DNA from: Pedobacter schmidteae
GTDB lineage: Bacteria; Bacteroidota; Bacteroidia; Sphingobacteriales; Sphingobacteriaceae
Assembly: GCA_945901155.1 (NCBI GenBank)
Contig: CAMDKO010000016.1
Location: forward strand, 1 to 40,359
Direction of reading: 5' to 3'
Length of the DNA stretch: 40,359 nucleotides
Below the pieces are notes generated by a model, which was not told the DNA's origin, did not search any database, and saw only the letters and a list, made by a program, of their open reading frames with translations. Positions 1 to 7,868 of the stretch are shown here, one piece after another. Each line of letters opens with the position of its first letter. Positions within the stretch are counted from its first letter, which is position 1. The position numbers and the translations under genes are program-made.

Positions 1-93
1 TTTATTTTTTTATTTTTTTAAAAATAATAATAAAAAATTCATCTGAAATTCATCTTCGGCTTCCAACTTTAATATATATTCATAACAAATACT

Positions 94-702
94 ATGGAAG
101 CACTAGAAATTCAAATGACTGATTCAACTGCAGTTTTAAAACCAGATAGAAGAAAATTTCGATTATCTGAAGACAAATTGGTAGAGGCATTGAAAAATAT
201 GGATAGAGGAGCAATGAACTCCCTCTACAAAATGTATTCCGACTCCCTTTATAGGGTAATTTCTACCATTGTAGTCATAGAAGAGGTTGCTCAAGACCTA
301 TTACAAGAAACTTTTATAAAAATATGGAATTCCTTTAAACAATATGATCCAGGAAAAGGAAGATTATATACCTGGATGGCAAGGTTAGCCAGAAATCTTT
401 CTATTGACTATTTGCGGAGTGTCAACTATAGAAATTACACAGTTAGTGAAGATCTTTCTGAAGTAACACAACAAATTGATCAGGCCTTTCATGTATCTTT
501 TAATCCAGAACTTATTGGTGTAAAGGATATGACTCGTATTCTGAACGAAGAACAGAAATTGGCACTTGACCTGATTTATTTCAAAGGGTATACTCATGTA
601 CAGGCTGCTGAAGAACTGCATATTACTGTGGGTATCTTGAGGTCACGCTTGCAGTCATCCATTACTGTATTGCGAAAAACATACAATAGAGACCAATGTT
701 AA
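94..702 (+). CDS. ECF-type RNA polymerase sigma factor
   Basis: This encodes a 202-residue alternative sigma-70 factor that would direct core RNA polymerase to a specific promoter set. Region 2 lies at about residues 35-110, with the core-binding stretch EEVAQDLLQETFIKIW followed by the promoter-melting segment GKGRLYTWMARLARNLSIDYLR. Region 4, the -35 binding helix-turn-helix, lies at about residues 150-197 (EEQKLALDLIYFKGYTHVQAAE). The length fits Bacteroidota ECF/SigK-like factors. The ATG at 94 gives a full-length N-terminus; a second ATG at residue 8 is also possible. No anti-sigma factor gene follows, which is unusual for SigK-like factors, although the regulator could be encoded elsewhere. 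The family call is firm; the regulon cannot be inferred. Confidence 0.93.
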   Translation: MEALEIQMTDSTAVLKPDRRKFRLSEDKLVEALKNMDRGAMNSLYKMYSDSLYRVISTIVVIEEVAQDLLQETFIKIWNSFKQYDPGKGRLYTWMARLARNLSIDYLRSVNYRNYTVSEDLSEVTQQIDQAFHVSFNPELIGVKDMTRILNEEQKLALDLIYFKGYTHVQAAEELHITVGILRSRLQSSITVLRKTYNRDQC

Positions 703-779
703 ATTAGGCCTGACCAATTATTTTATTCGTATTTATTGCTTCATACTATCTGGCCTGATGGTTATTTTCAGCTTGCTTG

Positions 780-843
780 GATATGCATAAACTATCATGC
801 TTGTTGTAGAGTGATGGCGAGCATAAATTCAATCATGCATATC
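780..843. repeat. Nested inverted repeat (possible hairpin) in intergenic region
   Basis: The 289-nt gap 703-991 has no convincing gene. It contains a 9-bp perfect inverted repeat, GATATGCAT at 780-788 and ATGCATATC at 835-843. Nested inside it is a second pair, ATGCT (797-801) and AGCAT (820-824). A transcript could fold into a two-level stem. There is no T-tract immediately after it, so it is not a classical intrinsic terminator for the sigma factor gene. Function is unknown. Confidence 0.45.
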
Positions 844-991
844 AAAATTATCGTTTACTTTTGAGAATTATTTCAGAATAGATTATTGGTCAATTCCCTT
901 TAATGGGTTGGCTTGGAGTAAAAAATAGTAAATTGATTTTTTATTCACGGGTTAATATCAGTGGTTTAGGTATGAAACAAATTTTTAGATA

Positions 992-1549
992 GTGAGACCT
1001 CTCTTTTTTCTTGCTTTTATCTTCTTTTCACATACCGTTCTTGCTCAGAACGAAATAGCCATTGAAAATGGGACTGAATACAATGCTGTTAAAATAAAAC
1101 CATTCCTTCACGCCCTGCATGAGCAAAATGAGTATGTAATTGCATTTCGTGTGGTGCTTCCTTCAACATCGCAGGGACTTAAATCCGACTATTTTATTTT
1201 AACGCGCCTCGGTAATGATGTACAGGCCTTCAGGTATAAAGATGAATTAAAAAAGCTGAGCCTAAGCGATCAATCGCTTGAACTACTATGGGAAAATTTG
1301 ATTCAGAATGAACTTTTTACTATAAAAGATGAAAAGGAATTATCCAATTTCTGTCCTAAAAAGTATGATGTTTATCATTCCTATTCCTATGAATTCACAC
1401 TGATTTCAAAAACTAGGATGAAAACACTATCTTATTACTATCCAGAACATTATGATGAGGTGTGTTTTGGGATGGCTGAACGGAAGAAGATCATTAATGC
1501 AGTTTCTGCTATTGATTTGCTTGCACTAAAAGATGGATTAGTTCATTAA
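992..1549 (+). CDS. Secreted hypothetical protein
   Basis: This is a 185-residue protein that I do not recognise. The N-terminus, RPLFFLAFIFFSHTVLA followed by Q, is a typical Sec signal peptide with a likely AlaXAla-type cleavage near residue 18, so the product should be exported. The mature part is mixed alpha/beta in appearance, with several Tyr-rich strands and no cysteine-rich or catalytic motif. The start is GTG at 992. An ATG at 972 is in another frame and stops after six codons (MKQIFR), so either GTG is the real start or a small frameshift has separated an original ATG from the signal peptide. It stands alone, 22 bp upstream of another small ORF. Function unknown. Confidence 0.65.
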   Translation: MRPLFFLAFIFFSHTVLAQNEIAIENGTEYNAVKIKPFLHALHEQNEYVIAFRVVLPSTSQGLKSDYFILTRLGNDVQAFRYKDELKKLSLSDQSLELLWENLIQNELFTIKDEKELSNFCPKKYDVYHSYSYEFTLISKTRMKTLSYYYPEHYDEVCFGMAERKKIINAVSAIDLLALKDGLVH

Positions 1550-1571
1550 TTAAATAAAAATCATAAGCTTT

Positions 1572-1787
1572 ATGATAGATGGAATAAACTTTATTACGGA
1601 TGAGAGAGGGAATACTAAAGCTATTCTGCTCGATCTCAAACAATTTAAAAAAGATAATGTGAGTGCAACTTCTATTTTAAATTCACTTTCTGATCTGCAG
1701 CAATTGATCAATGATGCTGGGGTAGAAAAAGAGGCTCCCAATACCTGGGAGTTAGCCAAAGAGAAATTAAAGGGATTAAAAACTTAA
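1572..1787 (+). CDS. Small Phd/YefM-antitoxin-like protein, no toxin partner visible
   Basis: This is a 71-residue acidic/basic mixed protein starting at the ATG at 1572. The first 25 residues (INFITDERGNTKAILLDLKQF) have the pattern of the N-terminal strand-turn-strand of many Bacteroidota Phd/YefM-like antitoxins: a short beta hairpin with a D-x-G turn, then a hydrophobic strand and a helix. The remainder is helical and charged, ending KEKLKGLKT. In classical modules a RelE/ParE toxin gene follows within a few bases; here only 160 bp of noncoding DNA and then accA follow. It is therefore either an orphan antitoxin or a general small regulator. The assignment rests on pattern recognition only. 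Confidence 0.5.
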   Translation: MIDGINFITDERGNTKAILLDLKQFKKDNVSATSILNSLSDLQQLINDAGVEKEAPNTWELAKEKLKGLKT

Positions 1788-1882
1788 AATTTCTGTTTTT
1801 TTAACATGTCCTGATTATTTTCAAATAGAAAACCAGCTTATTAACAATTGTTCTGTGCTGTAATCGATACATTTTAAAATTG

Positions 1883-1912
1883 TTGAAAATAGCTTTATTT
1901 GGGATAGCTTTA
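1883..1912 (+). promoter_or_regulatory. Candidate Bacteroidota-type promoter for accA
   Basis: TTG at 1883-1885 is followed after 19 nt by TAGCTTTA (1905-1912), which matches the Bacteroidota -7 consensus TAnnTTTG at all but the last base. It ends 35 nt before the accA start, a suitable distance. A 10-bp palindrome, AACAATTGTT (1843-1852), lies just upstream and might be an operator. Confidence 0.4.
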
Positions 1913-1947
1913 ATTTTCCTAATTTAGCACAATCATTTAGATAGCCA

Positions 1948-2904
1948 ATGAGTACAACATTTGATTTTGAAAAGCCTATTGCAGATTTGCTATTGCAGAT
2001 TGAAAAGGTTAAGCAGGTCTCTGAAAAGACAAAGGTAGATATGGGTGCAACCATTGCCGAGCTAGAAGCAAAGCTCGATTTCACCAGACATGAAGTTTAT
2101 TCTAATCTTACTGGATGGCAGAATGTTCAGATATCCAGGCATCCTGATAGACCTTATACCCTGTCCTACATAGAAATGATCTGCGATGATTTCATAGAAA
2201 TGCATGGTGATCGTACTGTAAAAGATGACAAAGCTATTGTTGGTGGTTTTGCGAGTATTGGTGGACAAACCGTGATGGTCATTGGTCATCAAAAAGGGGT
2301 GAATACCAAGATGCGTCAATACCGTAATTTTGGGATGTCTAATCCAGAAGGTTATCGAAAGGCACTTAGGTTAATGAAACTTGCCGAAAAATTCAATAAA
2401 CCGGTCATTACATTTATAGATACTCCTGGGGCATATCCCGGACTTGAAGCTGAAGAGCGTGGTCAGGGTGAAGCCATTGCAAGGAATTTGCTTGAAATGT
2501 CTGTTCTGAAAGTTCCAATACTTTGTTTCATTGTTGGCGAAGGTGCATCAGGCGGAGCTTTGGGGATTGGAATCGGCGACCGTGTATATATGCTTGAACA
2601 CACTTGGTATTCTGTTATTTCACCAGAGTCCTGTTCATCTATTTTATGGAGAAGCTGGGACTTTAAAGAGAAAGCTGCGGATTGTTTAAAATTGACAGCT
2701 AACGATATGTATTCTAATAAGCTCATCGATGGAATAATTAAAGAACCTCTCGGTGGGGCTCATCATAATCCTGAGCAAATGGCAAAGACTATCCAGACAA
2801 AGATCATAGAGGACCTTAAATTGCTTCTTAAACAAGATATAGACCAAGTTATAGCAGATAGAATCGAAAAATTCTGCGCAATGGGTGTTGTGGTAGAATC
2901 CTGA
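1948..2904 (+). CDS. accA: Acetyl-CoA carboxylase, carboxyltransferase subunit alpha
   Basis: AccA pairs with AccD in the carboxyltransferase that moves the carboxyl group from carboxybiotin-BCCP to acetyl-CoA, giving malonyl-CoA, the committed step of fatty-acid synthesis. The 318-residue length is normal. The N-terminus has the usual helical segment ([17 protein letters not shown]), then the conserved [25 protein letters not shown]. The crotonase-like core carries [41 protein letters not shown] and the oxyanion-forming glycines in [15 protein letters not shown], followed by the [14 protein letters not shown] segment. It is cytosolic and monocistronic here, as is common in this phylum, with accD elsewhere. 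The identification is essentially certain. Confidence 0.98.
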   Translation: MSTTFDFEKPIADLLLQIEKVKQVSEKTKVDMGATIAELEAKLDFTRHEVYSNLTGWQNVQISRHPDRPYTLSYIEMICDDFIEMHGDRTVKDDKAIVGGFASIGGQTVMVIGHQKGVNTKMRQYRNFGMSNPEGYRKALRLMKLAEKFNKPVITFIDTPGAYPGLEAEERGQGEAIARNLLEMSVLKVPILCFIVGEGASGGALGIGIGDRVYMLEHTWYSVISPESCSSILWRSWDFKEKAADCLKLTANDMYSNKLIDGIIKEPLGGAHHNPEQMAKTIQTKIIEDLKLLLKQDIDQVIADRIEKFCAMGVVVES

Positions 2905-3074
2905 TCAGTTTAAAATAGGCTACAGTAATTATATTACTTGACTAAATAACCTGAGTTCGATTTAAGGAAGAATAAAAATACCATTTAAATTGATCTCATG
3001 ATGCGCTAGGTTTGTATTATTTGATTTTTGAAACCAATACCTGCGTTTTATAGCTTAGTTCAGTCCTTTCCTAC

Positions 3075-3136
3075 GGAGTATTTCCGGCAAGAAATCATAC
3101 TTTATGTCAGATTACCAATAGCCGGAAGATACCTCC
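3075..3136. repeat. Long imperfect hairpin
   Basis: GGAG (3075-3078) and TTCCGGC (3082-3088) face GCCGGAA (3121-3127) and CTCC (3133-3136). This gives a 7-bp perfect stem extended by an A/T-rich internal loop and a 4-bp outer stem, around a 32-nt loop. It is part of the structured gap after accA. Confidence 0.55.
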
Positions 3137-3144
3137 TTCGGCAA

Positions 3145-3287
3145 GGTTTATTTTACTCGGAGCTGCTGGTGCGCGCGTGCCGCGCGTTCCATAATATTTT
3201 ACAAGCACACGCGACACGCATGCGCTATCTACTGGCAGTGCGGTAATAGAACCATAGGTCCTATTAAATAAACCCGGGTGGCAGCTC
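3145..3287. repeat. Two crossing complementary pairs (pseudoknot-like)
   Basis: GGTTTATT at 3145-3152 is perfectly complementary to AATAAACC at 3267-3274, and GAGCTGC at 3160-3166 to GCAGCTC at 3281-3287. The order of the arms means the two helices cross, so they would form a pseudoknot or be mutually exclusive. The intervening segment includes the 3172-3186 hairpin. Confidence 0.45.
3172..3186. repeat. GC-only hairpin, 6-bp stem and 3-nt loop
   Basis: CGCGCG (3172-3177), loop TGC and CGCGCG (3181-3186) form a perfect GC stem, very unusual in this AT-rich chromosome. It sits between the crossing arms described at 3145-3287. Confidence 0.6.
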
Positions 3288-3354
3288 TATCTTTTTTGCA
3301 ATAAGAATTTCATGATATCTATTCAATCTCCCGTAAAAAAATAGGGCAGAACAC

Positions 3355-3385
3355 GGGTCTGGTATAACCGAAGAGACACAGACCC
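3355..3385. repeat. Hairpin with 7-bp stem
   Basis: GGGTCTG (3355-3361) pairs with CAGACCC (3379-3385) around a 17-nt loop. Flanking GCA (3346-3348) and TGC (3386-3388) could extend the stem across a bulge. There is no T-tract after it, so a simple terminator is unlikely. Confidence 0.5.
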
Positions 3386-3533
3386 TGCTTTCTAAAAGGA
3401 GAGAAAAACTTCAGTTTAAACTTAGCCCAGCAAGATTTTATATCGAACTCACATTAAATAGACCTAGCGAAAGTTGGAACCTCCTGACTCTGATGAAATT
3501 CATATTTCAAGCTTTCCATAAACACATTAAATA

Positions 3534-4559
3534 CTATTTCTTCCATTCAAATGTAGCAGGACTTAATCCTCTTTGATATTTTCCGAAACCAAACATGGTT
3601 GGATTGTACTGGCCAACTAGTTGAACGTTATTTTGTTCGGGAATTAGCTTTTCCAAACCAGTTCCCCAATAACAGGCATTCACAACTAATCTGCGTAGGT
3701 CTTCACTTAACAAATCAACTGAAGAACCCATTGTTGTAGTAAATATCTTTGCCTTTTTACCACTTGCTGAGTTATAGCTCTTGATCCATGCTACGGGCAT
3801 GACCGACTTTTCAAAACTCAACGGTGATGTAGGGGTCATTCCCATCGTGGTTTGGCCGAATATCAAAACCTGAGCATCATTGGGAAGCCCCAGAATGCCG
3901 TATACATCAGTTGGTGTCCAGATATCTTTTACTCCGTGTAAAATTGGATGATCTTTCACAAGCCCATTGACCAGTGCCCGCGTGCCTTCTTTAGCATGTA
4001 CGCCATGGTGATTAATCCATGTTTCACCAAACACCTGCTTTCCATAACCACCTTCCCAGCCTTTTACCTTACTGTTATAGCTGTATTTGGCATAAGGACT
4101 TTCCTTGTTGCGCGAATAATTGAATGCATGAGTGGAAGTCCGTAAGGCTACAATTGGTTTCCCAGCATTTGTGTAATCTATAATGTGTTTCATTTGTTCA
4201 TCGGGCAATTCCCTGAAGCGTAATAACATAACCATCAGGTCTGCTGTCTTAAGGTGCTCCAATCCTGGAATATTGGTCTGTAAATCCGGATTGATTTCAT
4301 TAGTCTTTGGATCAAGGGCAAATAAAACAGTGCATTTGAAACCATGGCGCTCTGCTAAAATTTTTGCAAGCATAGGTAAACCTTCTTCTGAACGATATTC
4401 TTCATCGCCACTTACAAATACAATATGCTTGCCTTTTCCAGGGCCTTCATTTCCTTGATATACAACCCATTGTGGGCTTTTTTGAGCGATTGCTAATCCA
4501 ATATTCATGAATAGGATCATCATGATTGCAAACAGTCTATATGTTTTTTTGTTCTTCAT
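3534..4559 (-). CDS. Exported ThuA-like domain protein
   Basis: This is a 341-residue protein with a Sec signal peptide (hydrophobic residues 9-24, ending GLAIAQ). The mature part is a single ThuA-like fold, a flavodoxin/glutamine-amidotransferase-like alpha/beta domain. It opens with HIVFVSGDEEYRSEEGLPMLA at about residues 45-65, includes LMVMLLRFRELPDEQMKHI and GKPIVALRTSTHAF, and ends with a region that reads as a closing strand-rich lobe. ThuA was named for trehalose utilisation in rhizobia, where it acts with the Gfo/Idh/MocA dehydrogenase ThuB on 3-keto sugars. Here it is the last gene of the island, 83 bp after the SGNH-cytochrome gene, and would act in the periplasm. A role in processing a 3-keto glycoside is an inference. 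Confidence 0.88.
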   Translation of the reverse strand: MKNKKTYRLFAIMMILFMNIGLAIAQKSPQWVVYQGNEGPGKGKHIVFVSGDEEYRSEEGLPMLAKILAERHGFKCTVLFALDPKTNEINPDLQTNIPGLEHLKTADLMVMLLRFRELPDEQMKHIIDYTNAGKPIVALRTSTHAFNYSRNKESPYAKYSYNSKVKGWEGGYGKQVFGETWINHHGVHAKEGTRALVNGLVKDHPILHGVKDIWTPTDVYGILGLPNDAQVLIFGQTTMGMTPTSPLSFEKSVMPVAWIKSYNSASGKKAKIFTTTMGSSVDLLSEDLRRLVVNACYWGTGLEKLIPEQNNVQLVGQYNPTMFGFGKYQRGLSPATFEWKK

Positions 4560-4642
4560 TTTTTTTAATTAACCAATCTGTTAGTGCTCTAATTGAAAAT
4601 TGACAGTTGATAGTTCAACTCGGGTAAATATCTGATTAGGGT

Positions 4643-7600
4643 TTATTTTTCTAAAGGATATTGTTTTAGTAATTCTTCAGGTAAATAAAAACCAGTTTTG
4701 TCTTGAACTGAAGCACGTGTGGCTTTAACCTTTTCTGCTGAGATAGCTGAAGCCTTATTCCCAAATGAATTCCTTACATAGGTTAATACTGCTGCAACTT
4801 CATCGTCATTGAGCATTCCTGCAAAAGGAGTCATTGGTACCTGTCCTGGGTATTTTTTACCAAGAACATCAATCGGGCCATAAAGGCCTTTTAAAACCAA
4901 TTTGATTAAACGTTCTTCACTTCCAGTAACCCATGTTGTGCCTGTAAGAGGGGGGAAGCCGGAGCTTTCTAAACCTTTTCCATTACTTTGATGACAGGTA
5001 TTGCAATATCCATCTCGGGCATAAATGGCCTTTCCTTTTACAAATAGATCGCGCTCATTCCCTTTCAGGTCAGTTAAAATTGGTTCTTCTTTTTTTACAA
5101 TGCGTTCAGATCCATTGAGGTGTGCAAGAGCTGTTTCATAGGCAGGAACCATCCATTCATCAAGAGGATGTTTGCTAGCTTCCGTTAAAATGGCAAGACC
5201 TTTATTTTTTTCTAACCAGGATGCGGTTACAATTGCTTCTAACCTTACTCTGCCATGAACATCTTTGGCAGCCTGAACAAGTAAGTTTGGCTGATCGGCT
5301 ACCTGATGGCCTGTATAGCGTAAAACTCGTATAGCAGCAGCGCGAGCTCTATAATCTTTTGCCTGAAGCAGTTGACGAAGTATTTTTTGGTCAACCTTAT
5401 TTAAGCCCCAACTTACCCATAATGCTTCTAGCAAATGGTGCTCATATCGAGGATCTTTTTTATCAAGTTTTGCTGCCCATGGAGTAATGGCAGCAAGAAC
5501 TTGTGAAATCGGCCTACCGCGAAGTTCACGTCGTGTTCTATATCGGGTACGATATTCAGGAAGTTTCAAGTTATCTAAAAGCTCATTGATACTTGCGCCT
5601 GCAACTTTAGCTGGTTTAACCAATGGTCTGGATGGATAGGTGATACGGTAAATTCGTCCATGAGAATGATCGCGAAGCGGGTCACGAACATTATGTTGCA
5701 TGTGGCCAATCAGCACATTATGCCAATCTACAACATATAGTGATCCATCAGGGGCAAATTCCATATCTACAGGACGAAAATTTCTGTCTTTAGATACCAG
5801 GAGATCCTGACGATGTTTACTTGCAAAGCCTGTTCCCTTATCTTCCATTGTATGTTCTTTAGTTCCTAAAAAACCAATGGTATTATTAATGAGCATATCA
5901 CCTTGTACCTCGTCTGGAAAATGCCGACTTGAGATAAATTCAAGCCCTGAGGTAGGGCGTACCCGATGTTTATCTTCAATCAGGTTTGTTGATTTATGAG
6001 TGGCAACACCATATCTTGGCTTAATAGAACCAGGCATCATCCAAAGAACATCAGGACCCGAGGTCTCGGCAAAGAAATTCTGTCCCCATTCATCAAAAGC
6101 AATTCCCCATGGATTTGGAATGGAAAGTTGGGCTGTACGCTCTAACTGACGGCGGGCAGGGTTGTATCTATAAAACCCGCCATTGGTTGCTCGAACTGGT
6201 CCATAAGAGGTTTCTACGTTGGTATGTAAAAAGACACCTTCACCCATATAAATTGCACCAGAAGGATCAGCAGTATAGGCATGGTGCGCATGGTGTGTGT
6301 CATGATCATCAAATCCACTTAACAAAATTTCTTTTGAATCAGCTTTATCATCCCCATTAGTGTCCTTAAAAAGTACCAGGTTGGTGCCTTGAGAAACATA
6401 AACCCCTTCAGGTGCAATTTCGAAACCTACAGGTAGATGAATTCCATCCAGGAAAGTAGTTTGTTTATCAGCCTTGCCATCTCCATTGGTATCTTCCAAA
6501 ATGATGATCTTATCATTAGGCCTTTTATCGCCGGGCTGCCAATGCGGGTAAGTGGGCATCGTAGCTACCCAAAGCCTACCTTTATTATCAAAGGATAACT
6601 GAACAGGATTCTCAATGTCTTTAAATTCAACTTCAGATGCAAAAAGATCGATTTTATATCCTGGAGGCAAATTAAATTTATCCAAGGCATCTTGGCCATA
6701 CAGGTACTCAAGACTACCGTTTTTCTCGGGATTAAAATTGGTTGCTACTTTAGGTAGTGCTGAGGTATTTTTATCAGCTGCATCCAGGTCCATTTTTTTG
6801 CCTTTATTCGCCATCCATATTGCCTGGTCTCTTATCAGTGTCAATTCTCTAATCTTCTTTATCTCAGCAGGGTAATTATCTTGCCCAAATGGATTATAAC
6901 GACGGCCATAAACATGAACACCATTTGGGATCTTGAGGTCATTATGCCACATCCAATTTTTTTCCTGAACGGCATCATGTACTAGTTTGCGCTTGGCTTC
7001 CATGGCAGGTATAACTTTCGATTTGCCAAAGATTCCATCAGCTAAAAGAGGACCAAATTTAGCATAGGCAGCATCTGTAAGTTGAGAACCATCAATAGTT
7101 TGAGCTTTCTCATTGGTATCATACCATTGTTTTGTGGGCGTAAAAACATTTAAATAATGAACCTTATTTTTTGCAGCAACTTCTTTCATTGCATTTGCAT
7201 AGAGCTCTAGATTGACATTTTCAGTTTTTCCATTCGGAAGGTCAAACTCTTTCGAAAGATCTTCGAAAGCGATTGGAGACACGATTGCAAGCTGTGGTGC
7301 GGATGTTCCGTTATACTTTTGTTTTAAGGTATGTTTGATGAAGGCATCTAGTTCGGCTTTATAGTTTTCAAGTCCTTTTGCGCCTTGAAATGACTCATTA
7401 TATCCAAAAAAAGCAATGATTATGTCTGCTTTGTGATTGCTTATCCAGGTATCCGGGCTATCATAAAAACCCTCACTATTTGAATTTTTTGCTAGTTCGG
7501 TTTGAAATTTTTCTGCTCCAGGGAATGCCCAGGGTAAAGCACGACTGGAATGTGCTCTGAATCCGGGAGTATCCCCTCCATCACACATATTACGAATGTA

Positions 7601-7822
7601 AAGCATGCTATCCGGATAACGAAGCTGCATTTCTGTTTCAAAATGACCATAATTCATCATTCTTGAACCAAGGTTGTTTCCAATTAAAATGATATGATCA
7701 CCTTTTTTAATTTTTAAGGCACTTGGATTTGATTGTGCAAACTTAAACGCAGTTAAGGCAATTAGCACGAATGTCAAGCTGTAAAGCAGTACTTTCAAAT
7801 TCTTTTTCTTAGGTATAATCAT
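4643..7822 (-). CDS. SGNH-like / beta-propeller / HEAT / cytochrome c fusion (PVC-type haem protein)
   Basis: This 1059-residue exported protein has an N-terminal membrane/signal segment (residues 10-29). An SGNH-hydrolase-like domain follows at about 38-270. The usual GDS serine block reads GNN (48-50), the third block is GYNES (140-144), and the DxxH block reads DGSQL (244-248), so both catalytic Ser and His appear replaced. A six-bladed propeller of the putative membrane-bound dehydrogenase type (related to soluble quinoprotein glucose dehydrogenases) spans about 380-760, with Asp-rich turns such as EDTNGDGKAD. HEAT-like helices follow (780-930), then cytochrome c with CNTCH at 940-944 and probable axial Met 997 (VPM). 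It is likely a periplasmic electron-transferring sugar oxidase or ligand-binding protein. Substrate unknown; domain calls are confident, function is not. Confidence 0.9.
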   Translation of the reverse strand: MIIPKKKNLKVLLYSLTFVLIALTAFKFAQSNPSALKIKKGDHIILIGNNLGSRMMNYGHFETEMQLRYPDSMLYIRNMCDGGDTPGFRAHSSRALPWAFPGAEKFQTELAKNSNSEGFYDSPDTWISNHKADIIIAFFGYNESFQGAKGLENYKAELDAFIKHTLKQKYNGTSAPQLAIVSPIAFEDLSKEFDLPNGKTENVNLELYANAMKEVAAKNKVHYLNVFTPTKQWYDTNEKAQTIDGSQLTDAAYAKFGPLLADGIFGKSKVIPAMEAKRKLVHDAVQEKNWMWHNDLKIPNGVHVYGRRYNPFGQDNYPAEIKKIRELTLIRDQAIWMANKGKKMDLDAADKNTSALPKVATNFNPEKNGSLEYLYGQDALDKFNLPPGYKIDLFASEVEFKDIENPVQLSFDNKGRLWVATMPTYPHWQPGDKRPNDKIIILEDTNGDGKADKQTTFLDGIHLPVGFEIAPEGVYVSQGTNLVLFKDTNGDDKADSKEILLSGFDDHDTHHAHHAYTADPSGAIYMGEGVFLHTNVETSYGPVRATNGGFYRYNPARRQLERTAQLSIPNPWGIAFDEWGQNFFAETSGPDVLWMMPGSIKPRYGVATHKSTNLIEDKHRVRPTSGLEFISSRHFPDEVQGDMLINNTIGFLGTKEHTMEDKGTGFASKHRQDLLVSKDRNFRPVDMEFAPDGSLYVVDWHNVLIGHMQHNVRDPLRDHSHGRIYRITYPSRPLVKPAKVAGASINELLDNLKLPEYRTRYRTRRELRGRPISQVLAAITPWAAKLDKKDPRYEHHLLEALWVSWGLNKVDQKILRQLLQAKDYRARAAAIRVLRYTGHQVADQPNLLVQAAKDVHGRVRLEAIVTASWLEKNKGLAILTEASKHPLDEWMVPAYETALAHLNGSERIVKKEEPILTDLKGNERDLFVKGKAIYARDGYCNTCHQSNGKGLESSGFPPLTGTTWVTGSEERLIKLVLKGLYGPIDVLGKKYPGQVPMTPFAGMLNDDEVAAVLTYVRNSFGNKASAISAEKVKATRASVQDKTGFYLPEELLKQYPLEK

Positions 7823-7868
7823 GTTTTTGGTGTTTATTTTAATTTATGGAGTTTCACCAGAAATTCAT

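Larger units (their letters stand above)
2905..3533. other. Gene-free region with GC-rich, self-complementary segments (possible structured RNA or decayed element)
   Basis: These 629 nt lie between convergent accA (+) and the ThuA-like gene (-), and I find no credible protein gene. A 72-codon reading frame at 3028-3246 has no family resemblance and spans the inverted repeats. From about 3060 to 3400 the sequence is more GC-rich than its surroundings and contains four sets of complementary segments: 3075-3136, 3172-3186, 3145-3287 (two crossing pairs) and 3355-3385, listed separately. A small symmetric hairpin, TGAAAT-TCAT-ATTTCA, is at 3494-3509. The composition break plus dense pairing suggests a structured noncoding RNA or a remnant of a mobile element. 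No class was recognised. Confidence 0.5.

Noticed and set aside
3028-3246. 72-codon open frame in the gap after accA
   Set aside because: No family resemblance, biased odd composition, starts with a non-ATG codon, and it spans the inverted repeats, so a noncoding explanation is better.
6109-6360. Open frame on the + strand inside the SGNH-cytochrome gene, and many similar ones
   Set aside because: These are opposite-strand shadows of well-supported genes with no independent protein features.
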